Source: Kiritimatiellota bacterium
GTDB lineage: Bacteria; Verrucomicrobiota; Kiritimatiellia; RFP12; UBA1067
DNA length: 5,593 nucleotides
NCBI GenBank assembly: GCA_009777165.1
Contig: WRML01000168.1
Location: 1-5,593, forward strand
Direction of reading: 5' to 3'
Position numbers and translations under genes: made by a program. This document shows, one piece after another, positions 1-4,436 of the stretch (positions within the stretch are counted from its first letter, which is position 1; the number at the start of each line of letters is the position of its first letter). Below the pieces are notes generated by a model, which was not told the DNA's origin, did not search any database, and saw only the letters and a program-made list of their open reading frames with translations.

Positions 1-121
1 CCGCCGGGCCCCGGATGGCCGCCAGCTGCTCCTCGCTGGCGAAGCCGGGGAAGAGCACGGCGAGGAACCACGCGCCGACGGGGTCGAGGGCCCCGGCCCA
101 GGCGTCGAACTCGGCCTGGGT
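1..121. repeat. Left copy of a 121-bp direct repeat at the window ends
   Basis: Bases 1-121 match 5473-5593 at 120 of 121 positions; the difference is T at 111 against G at 5583, a Glu to Ala change in the protein. The repeat lies inside the N-terminal module and keeps frame. Its limits coincide exactly with the window ends, so the real repeat is probably longer or the two ends are one locus. Confidence 0.95.
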
Positions 122-262
122 CCGCACCCCCGCCCGGGCGGCGTCGTTCACTGTCGGCGGCCTGTCCGGCGGCGGCGGCGCGTTCAGCGTCAGCGCCGCC
201 ATCAGCGCCGCAACCAGCAGGGGCGGCAGAACGGCAAAACCTTTACCCGGGCATGGCATCAT
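1..262 (-). CDS. N-terminus of an exported TSP3/hydrolase-type protein, truncated by the left edge
   Basis: The minus strand is open from ATG at 262 to the window edge, giving 87 codons. The start is chosen because AAAGGAGG lies at 273-266, three bases before ATG 262 and six before an adjacent in-frame ATG at 259; the second may be the better-spaced one. The protein begins with a short basic stretch (Lys7), then a hydrophobic core at about residues 9-26 (VLPPLLVAALMAALTL), then NAPPPPDRPP, which fits a Sec signal peptide cleaved near residue 28. Residues 48-87 (TQAEFDAWAGALDPV to IRGPA) match the beginning of the large gene at the right edge with one change, Glu51 to Ala. It is therefore a paralogue of that gene, or the same gene if the molecule is circular. 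Codon use is very GC-rich. The downstream domains are not visible here; TSP3 and hydrolase parts are inferred from the other copy. Confidence 0.8.
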   Translation of the reverse strand, partial: MMPCPGKGFAVLPPLLVAALMAALTLNAPPPPDRPPTVNDAARAGVRTQAEFDAWAGALDPVGAWFLAVLFPGFASEEQLAAIRGPA

Positions 263-265
263 AAT

Positions 266-273
266 CCTCCTTT
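266..273 (-). promoter_or_regulatory. Ribosome binding site for the gene starting at 262
   Basis: AAAGGAGG on the minus strand is a near-perfect anti-16S match. It is followed by ATTATGATG, so two in-frame ATGs (262 and 259) compete, with spacings of 3 and 6 bases. The same AAAGGAGG core precedes the genes at 1953 and 633, where the spacing is 6; by analogy 259 may be the main start. Confidence 0.75.
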
Positions 274-288
274 AAAAACCATGGGCAC

Positions 289-317
289 ATGATACGCCTT
301 CCCCGTTGCGGACGCAA
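289..317 (-). promoter_or_regulatory. Putative sigma-70-type promoter for the gene starting at 262
   Basis: On the minus strand TTGCGT (317-312) is followed after exactly 17 bases by TATCAT (294-289), which differs from the TATAAT consensus by one base. The -35 box matches only the TTG half well. Transcription would begin near 282, leaving a leader of about 20 bases that contains the ribosome binding site. The placement is good, but this is a pattern match only. The box overlaps a small imperfect hairpin (299-324) that could bind a regulator or be chance. Confidence 0.4.
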
Positions 318-324
318 GCGGGAA
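299..324. repeat. Imperfect inverted repeat over the putative promoter
   Basis: Arms 299-309 (TTCCCCGTTGC) and 314-324 (GCAAGCGGGAA) pair at 9 of 11 positions around the four-base loop GGAC. It overlaps the proposed -35 box of the gene starting at 262. It could be a dyad operator, but there is no independent support. It lacks a T-run on either side that would make it a terminator. Confidence 0.35.
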
Positions 325-333
325 AATCGGGAA

Positions 334-355
334 TCGCCGCGGGGTCGCCGCGGGG
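334..355. repeat. Exact 11-bp tandem repeat, two copies
   Basis: TCGCCGCGGGG occurs at 334-344 and again at 345-355 with no gap. The second copy overlaps by two bases the outer arm of the palindromic element beginning at 354. It may reflect slippage at the element's edge; no matching copy is seen at the element's other end, so it is not a normal target-site duplication. Confidence 0.6.
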
Positions 356-549
356 CCTCTGGAGTGCGGCGGCTCGCCGCCGCTTTCACGCGTGGGGCTC
401 GCCCCGCGCGCCGGCGACCAGGCGGACACATGGGTCCGCCCCTACAACCGTCCCCGCGCAGGGGGGGATACGGGGGGATACATGCGTCCTTGCGCGGGGG
501 CGAGCCCCCGCGACGCAAAGCGGCGGCAAGCCGCCGCACTCCAGAGGCC
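354..549. repeat. Nested palindromic intergenic element with 33-bp terminal inverted repeats
   Basis: This ~196-bp block is bounded by arms 354-386 and 517-549, which are reverse complements at 32 of 33 positions. Each arm is itself a hairpin (GCGGCGG stems at 366-383 and 520-537). Inside sits a second pair of hairpins, GGGGC-TC-GCCCC at 394-405 and the 9-bp stem CGCGGGGGC-GA-GCCCCCGCG at 493-512. Near the middle lies GGCGGAC-ACATGG-GTCCGCC (421-440). The order is A-B-C-B'-A', symmetrical about the centre. A 10-bp tandem repeat GGGGGGATAC fills 462-481. The open frames through it on both strands are artefacts of its GC content and symmetry. It resembles REP or MITE-like intergenic elements; no transposase or clear target duplication is present. 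Confidence 0.75.
462..481. repeat. Exact 10-bp tandem repeat with G-runs
   Basis: GGGGGGATAC occurs at 462-471 and 472-481. It lies in the asymmetric part of the palindromic element. With the preceding G at 461 and the G5 run at 496-500 it gives several plus-strand G-runs, but the loops are long, so quadruplex formation is uncertain. Confidence 0.6.
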
Positions 550-594
550 GCCCGCCACACGCAAGGGGGGGGAACAAATATAAATACTTAGATG
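550..594. other. Short spacer with a G8 run and an AT-rich patch, no gene seen
   Basis: The spacer holds a run of eight G (565-572) followed by an AT-rich patch (573-594) that contrasts with the GC-rich element to its left. The composition change marks the border between the palindromic element and the remnant at 595-633. I see no convincing promoter or terminator. Confidence 0.4.
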
Positions 595-633
595 TTACAA
601 GGTACTAGATGCGTAAATAAGCGTGCGTTTCAT
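595..633 (-). pseudogene. 13-codon remnant of the start of a second partner gene
   Basis: A full-strength ribosome binding site (AAAGGAGG at 647-640, six bases from the ATG) leads into only twelve amino acids, MKRTLIYASSTL, and then TAA. The minus-strand sequence AAAGGAGGACTCAAATGAAA (647-628) is identical to that at the start of the 403-residue gene (1967-1948). The first residues also align: MKRTLIYA against MKKKLVYG. I read it as the 5' end of a paralogue whose body was lost, perhaps when the palindromic element arrived or by recombination. It could instead be a small leader peptide, but the homology at the start favours a remnant. Confidence 0.55.
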
Positions 634-639
634 TTGAGT

Positions 640-647
640 CCTCCTTT
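640..647 (-). promoter_or_regulatory. Ribosome binding site in front of the remnant
   Basis: AAAGGAGG followed by ACTCAA and ATG is a perfect copy of the site that serves the gene starting at 1953. Its conservation in front of a 12-residue frame suggests that the loss of the gene body is recent, or that the short peptide is still translated. Confidence 0.6.
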
Positions 648-722
648 TCTCACACAAAGGCACGAAGGGCACCAAGGGGATTCTGCGGTAGACTTTGTGA
701 CCGTTGTGGCTTTGTGTGAGAA
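647..722. repeat. Long imperfect hairpin built of CACAAAGG-like units
   Basis: The arms 647-659 (TTCTCACACAAAG) and 710-722 (CTTTGTGTGAGAA) are perfect 13-bp inverted repeats. Pairing continues inward to 677 and 692, with 25 of 31 positions matching and a loop of 14 bases. Each arm consists of 8-9-bp near-repeats (CACAAAGG, CACGAAGG, CACCAAGG). Such CACAAAGG/CACGAAGG strings are, as I recall, frequent between genes in PVC-group and related genomes. It lies between the stop of the 403-residue gene (742) and the remnant. There is no T-run after either arm, so it is not a typical intrinsic terminator. Confidence 0.75.
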
Positions 723-741
723 CATGATTCGTCCCTGCGTG

Positions 742-1953
742 TCACGGCAGACGTTCGATATTCGCAGAGCTTCTGCCGAAGAGGTTGCGGTCGGGGTCGG
801 ACTCGATCCGGCGGTCACCCGGCACGGGGTTGAAGAAATACAGGAAACCTGTGCTACCCCCATCAGGATTTTGATAAGTTTCGCCGAACAACATCTCGCC
901 GTAGATTTTTCCCACACAAGGTTGCTCCCCACGGCTGTACGTCTCGAACAGGAGGTATTCCGTCAGCTTCAATTTGGAGTCTTCCACAATTTTACCAGGG
1001 ATTTGGATCAATCGAAAAACGATTTCAGGCTCATACCCTGCTTCAGGTGCAGTGTAGGAGCTTTGCAGTTCACTCCACTTATCCCGTTTGTCCCGTATGA
1101 GACCGCCGCCGTTGACAGTCTGGACACGCAGTTCACGGTTACATTCTTGAATGCTTCGATTTTCGGCAGTGTAAGTGAAGATCAGGTCGGCGACTTTCCC
1201 TCTCCCGTCCGGCTCGACCAAATCCCCGACTGCGAAGTCAAACCCATAGGGGACTCCCTTTTTCGGAAGGACTATGCCTCGCCTGTACTTGACATAGAGC
1301 GCGGCAGGGTTGCGCTTTTCCTTCAGGACAAGCTCCAGCGTTGCGTCCCACGGTTGCCAGCGGCCGTCCTTGACGCAGTTATAAGGTGCCATAGCGACAT
1401 CAAAGTAGTGTTGATATTTCGTTGTGTAATAACCATCCTTGGTTGCTTTAATCAGCACATACGCCATCGTCACCCCTTCAAACGAGCAGAGACCATCCCC
1501 ATCGCTCGTCGCTTGGTGAGATGTATTGTTCTCCCATGCTATAAACTGGACATCCACATCCACGTCAGGGACAGGTGTTCGCATGGAGTCTAGGACACGG
1601 AGATTGAACTTGGCCTTCACCCCTCTTTTGAGTTTTGCCCCCACCTCTTCACGGGTACGGTTTCTCCCAGGACCGCGCACAGGATTCAGCATCTGTTCCC
1701 AAGCCAGATAACTCGGCGGTGTACCATCGGGGGTTGGATAACCGTTTGGAGGAGGAGGATAACGTGCGAGTATCTCAGACACTTCGTCGTCCGTTTGGGG
1801 TGGGGGAGGGAGGGGGGGCATGTATTGGGACTGCTTTGACGAGACGGCTCGCGGGGACTCTCGCCCTCCAACGGGGGCATGGGTGTTTCTGAATAACCAT
1901 GCGGCGCAAATAACCAGAGTCAGGATAGTCCCGTAAACCAGTTTCTTTTTCAT
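742..1953 (-). CDS. Membrane-anchored or exported protein with a proline-rich linker and a carboxypeptidase-regulatory-like domain
   Basis: This 403-residue protein is of no family I can name. Residues 1-3 are lysine-rich after Met and residues 4-21 (LVYGTILTLVICAAWLF) form one hydrophobic segment, an N-terminal anchor or signal peptide; LVIC is a poor lipobox. Residues 45-80 are proline-rich (PPLPPPP, PPPPN), a likely linker. Residues 113-178 (VLDSMRTPVPDVDVDVQF, then SDGDGLCSFEGV and IKATKDGYYTT) have the pattern of a carboxypeptidase-regulatory or Cna-B-like beta-sandwich: variable inner strands, a Gly-rich turn, then a closing Tyr. The C-terminal part ends in TGFLYFFNPVPGDRRIESDP and NLF (368-392), which I recall as a recurring ending in PVC secreted proteins. 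The start is fixed by AAAGGAGG six bases upstream and by ATGA overlap with the upstream hydrolase, indicating translational coupling. Likely envelope-located partner of that hydrolase; no catalytic motif is visible. Confidence 0.85.
   Translation of the reverse strand: MKKKLVYGTILTLVICAAWLFRNTHAPVGGRESPRAVSSKQSQYMPPLPPPPQTDDEVSEILARYPPPPNGYPTPDGTPPSYLAWEQMLNPVRGPGRNRTREEVGAKLKRGVKAKFNLRVLDSMRTPVPDVDVDVQFIAWENNTSHQATSDGDGLCSFEGVTMAYVLIKATKDGYYTTKYQHYFDVAMAPYNCVKDGRWQPWDATLELVLKEKRNPAALYVKYRRGIVLPKKGVPYGFDFAVGDLVEPDGRGKVADLIFTYTAENRSIQECNRELRVQTVNGGGLIRDKRDKWSELQSSYTAPEAGYEPEIVFRLIQIPGKIVEDSKLKLTEYLLFETYSRGEQPCVGKIYGEMLFGETYQNPDGGSTGFLYFFNPVPGDRRIESDPDRNLFGRSSANIERLP
1797..1818 (+). other. Potential G-quadruplex opposite the proline-rich linker
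   Basis: The plus strand reads G4-T-G5-A-G3-A-G7, four G-runs with single-base loops, the pattern expected to give a very stable quadruplex. This is the template strand of the 403-residue gene, whose coding strand has C-runs encoding Pro-Pro-Leu-Pro-Pro-Pro-Pro. The motif may be a by-product of proline codon choice (CCC). Confidence 0.6.
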
Positions 1954-4436
1954 TTGAGTCCTCCTTTGTCAACGATGTCCTTGAAAGCCTTGTGCGTGTA
2001 ACGGTATGCCACGTTGTGGATGTCGCTGTGCTGCCAGCGATCCTCGTATTTGTTGTTCGGGCGGTTCTGGGGCCATTCCTGTTTCTTTTCTGCTAAATCA
2101 AAGTTATTGCTTTCTTCTCCGAACACAGCTACACTTGTGTTTCCTACTGCCGGGGAGAGTGCGGGAACGCCGCGGGAAAGATAACTGTCAATCCCGATGC
2201 CTGTAAAGTCGTTTGTGAAAACCATAAAGGAAGTGTAGTGCAGATGCACAGGATCCTCACGAAGCCGGTCAAGGCTTGCCGTGTTCGCCTGATGAGCCGT
2301 GTAGGGAAGCAGTCGCGGGACAGAGTCAAACAGCCCGAATGTCGAAAAACCCCAGCCTGTTTCCATTGTGCCTGCCCAACCCGCAAGGGGGTCTGTGCCC
2401 ATACGCCCCTTGTATAGTTCCTGCTTCTGCCATGCGTGATGGTTCAAGTTATTTCCGTCAAGCGCGTCCGGCGTTCCAGGCAAGAGTTCAAAGACCTCGT
2501 CCTCGGAGTCGAAGTAGTTGAAGACTGTCGTACGGTTCCGCACATTGGCGAAACGGTTGCGCCACGTCAGCCCGCTGAGACCGTCATGCAGACCGAGGAA
2601 CAATTGGTAGCGCGTACTGGTCCATGTACGAGGGGCGTAGTACTGCCAACCCACATGTACCAGCCAGTTATCCGCCTCATAGGGGTCTTCGTTTGCCAGA
2701 TTCCCGTTAAAGGCCTCGGACGCGATGGCGGCGTTGAGCATGATGTAGCGTTCGGCGCTCATGTTGTGGTCCGCGATGGCGGAGCTGACCATCATGTTGC
2801 CGAGGCTGTGCGCAATCATGACCTTCTTGCCGGGGAAGGCGGCCATGCGCGTCGCCAGGTTCGGTGCCGCAGCAAAGGCGTTGGCAGCATTCGCATGATA
2901 GTTCAATCCGCTTGACCCCATCCATATTTCGTCGCCCCACCAGGTGATGCCGCAGAAGCGGGAGTTGGAACCGGCCTGGTGGAGCTTCTTGAACATCTTG
3001 GCGTTCCATTCCCGCGCCTCCTGCGCGCCCACGCGGAAGCCGTGCAGGTACACCACGGTCTTCTCGCTGTTGGGGAAGGGGAGGGTCGAGAGGGTGTTGG
3101 TGTAGGTGCTGAGCCCACCGCTAGGGCGCAGGTTGATGTGGTTGTACATATCCTCGACCTGCGAGACGCGCTGGGCGATGTTGGTCGTCCAGACGGTTAC
3201 CGTGCCGCGGCAGACATTCAGGGTGAGCGTGCCGCTCCCAGCGGACCTCCCCTCGAGAAGGACGACCCCCTTGTTTGGGTCACTCCGGATCAGGTTGAGG
3301 AACGCGTCCGGGATGATGGTGCCCCAGGTGACGTTGAGGTTGGTGGTCGTAGCCTCATAGGAATTCTGGTTGAGTTGCGGCCCGCATCCGGCAATGTCGG
3401 CGGTCAGGTAGTTGCCGGCCTCGTTGCGCGACAGGGATGTCCAGACGGCGTTGGCGTAGCTGGACCTCAGCCGGTAGGTGTAGCCCGAGTCCTCGGGGAT
3501 GGCGTCGAGGATCTGCCCCATGTCGAGCCAGACGGGGAAGAAGTCAACAAGGTCGTCGCGCCCGTTGACGATCGCGTCCGTGAAGTTGGAGTTGCTCTGC
3601 CCCGGGATGGAGGTGCCTTCGTCGCTGACATCGCCGTTGTCCTTGTCGTTGTTCACCCAGAAGCGGAGCGTCGCGTTGGTGGCGGCTTTCTCCGCGTCGT
3701 CCGCGTCAATCTCCCCGTTGCGGTCGTAGTCGGGGACGAGCGCGCCTTCCAGGACGCACACGTCGCAGGAGAGGGCGATCTCCTCCTCGGAGAGCTCGCC
3801 GTCGAAATCGAAGTCAATGCCCACGTCGATGCGCGTGCGGCCGGGGGGGACAGGGATTCCGTGGCGGGCATTGTATGCGCTGTCCCAGCGTCTCCAGTTG
3901 AGCGTCCATGTGCCGTTCGTGGCGCCCGACGCCCGCGCCAGCAGGAAATCCGTAGTCCAGAGGAGTTGCCCAGTATCCGTGTCATTCACAACCGTGGGGA
4001 GCAACGTGACGCGCGGCATGCCGAAGCGGGAGTCAACGGAGCGTGCGCAGAGGACTCCCGTCACGCCGGGGACCAGGTTTGTCCGCACAGAGCTGTTCGG
4101 GTTTTGGGATACAGTCAGTTCGGCTTTCGTGACTTTCGGGACACGGACATGCATCGGAAGGGTGTTCGTCTTGCCCGTGTCGTTGCCGAGCCAGAAATCG
4201 GCGGTCTTTCCCACCGCCGACGGCGAGGCAGTGACCTCATACTCTTTGTTCCCGCCGCTGTCCGGGATGATGATGGGGCTGGACAGGGAATCGAGGGACA
4301 CACCGTCAAAAAGATTCCCGGCACGGATGTGAAGTAGAGCCGCTTGGCGATGTTCGTGTTGTTCATCTGTGTGCTGGTGGGGATCCGCATCCGCGCGGAG
4401 AGCGTCGGATGGCTTCCCAGCGCGTAAATGCTCCAT
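1950..4436 (-). CDS. C-terminal part of the large exported protein: EF-hand-like loops and alpha/beta-hydrolase (downstream of a frame break)
   Basis: Only codons downstream of about 4318 belong to the protein; 4436-4319 is out-of-frame shadow of the N-terminal part, so Met 4436 is not the true start. After a beta-rich region come calcium-loop-like motifs DFDFDGELSEEE (3815-3780), DYDRNGEID (3731-3705) and NNDKDNGDVSDE, then the acidic segment NGRDDLVDFFPVWLD (to 3522). The C-terminal alpha/beta-hydrolase has YLHGF (3050-3036, oxyanion-hole type), the nucleophile elbow AHSLGN (2813-2796; Ser codon 2807-2805), NYFDSEDEVFE (Asp candidates at 2510 and 2501) and NHHAW (His codons 2441-2436). This suggests an esterase, lipase or related serine hydrolase; the substrate is unknown. 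The protein ends QHSDIHNVAYRYTHKAF and KGGLK, overlapping the next gene by ATGA. In the joined numbering the Ser is near residue 977 of about 1261. Type of hydrolase is inferred; the fold assignment rests on motif order. Confidence 0.8.
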   Translation of the reverse strand: MEHLRAGKPSDALRADADPHQHTDEQHEHRQAALLHIRAGNLFDGVSLDSLSSPIIIPDSGGNKEYEVTASPSAVGKTADFWLGNDTGKTNTLPMHVRVPKVTKAELTVSQNPNSSVRTNLVPGVTGVLCARSVDSRFGMPRVTLLPTVVNDTDTGQLLWTTDFLLARASGATNGTWTLNWRRWDSAYNARHGIPVPPGRTRIDVGIDFDFDGELSEEEIALSCDVCVLEGALVPDYDRNGEIDADDAEKAATNATLRFWVNNDKDNGDVSDEGTSIPGQSNSNFTDAIVNGRDDLVDFFPVWLDMGQILDAIPEDSGYTYRLRSSYANAVWTSLSRNEAGNYLTADIAGCGPQLNQNSYEATTTNLNVTWGTIIPDAFLNLIRSDPNKGVVLLEGRSAGSGTLTLNVCRGTVTVWTTNIAQRVSQVEDMYNHINLRPSGGLSTYTNTLSTLPFPNSEKTVVYLHGFRVGAQEAREWNAKMFKKLHQAGSNSRFCGITWWGDEIWMGSSGLNYHANAANAFAAAPNLATRMAAFPGKKVMIAHSLGNMMVSSAIADHNMSAERYIMLNAAIASEAFNGNLANEDPYEADNWLVHVGWQYYAPRTWTSTRYQLFLGLHDGLSGLTWRNRFANVRNRTTVFNYFDSEDEVFELLPGTPDALDGNNLNHHAWQKQELYKGRMGTDPLAGWAGTMETGWGFSTFGLFDSVPRLLPYTAHQANTASLDRLREDPVHLHYTSFMVFTNDFTGIGIDSYLSRGVPALSPAVGNTSVAVFGEESNNFDLAEKKQEWPQNRPNNKYEDRWQHSDIHNVAYRYTHKAFKDIVDKGGLK
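1960..1967 (-). promoter_or_regulatory. Ribosome binding site for the coupled partner gene
   Basis: AAAGGAGG lies six bases upstream of ATG 1953 and inside the last codons of the hydrolase, where it is read as Lys-Gly-Gly. The overlapping ATGA, with TGA ending the hydrolase at 1952-1950, suggests that ribosomes finishing the hydrolase restart on the partner. No separate promoter is needed or seen. Confidence 0.85.

Noticed and set aside
243..608. Several overlapping open frames on both strands, Arg/Pro/Gly-rich
   Set aside because: They run through the palindromic element; high GC and symmetry keep stop codons rare on both strands. The start at 262 in another frame has the ribosome site and signal peptide.
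647..722. Intrinsic terminator after the partner gene
   Set aside because: The stem is AT/GC-mixed with mismatches and a 14-base loop, and no T-run follows on the minus strand (AAAAGGAGG follows instead).
630..932. Minus-strand open frame of 100 codons ending in RKGGLK
   Set aside because: It overlaps the end of the partner gene out of frame and crosses the hairpin. The RKGGLK ending is only the duplicated ribosome site read in that frame, though it supports the duplication idea.
592..1593. Plus-strand open frame of 333 codons
   Set aside because: It lies opposite the partner gene, has no ribosome binding site, and its protein has no recognisable domain. The minus-strand gene has a strong start, an anchor segment and a domain-like pattern.
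1896..1953. Lipoprotein signal peptide in the partner protein
   Set aside because: The only cysteine near the hydrophobic core is in LVIC, which lacks the small residue normally found before the lipobox cysteine. A membrane anchor or ordinary signal peptide fits better.
4305..4320. Programmed -1 frameshift signal
   Set aside because: The zero-frame codons read ATC TTT TTG; a canonical X-XXY-YYZ heptamer is missing and I see no clear stem just downstream. Kept only as a possibility under the frame-break finding.
2979..4337. Plus-strand open frame of 452 codons, Val/Gly/Arg-rich
   Set aside because: It is the antisense shadow of the GC-rich middle of the hydrolase gene. The minus strand carries the EF-hand-like and hydrolase motifs.
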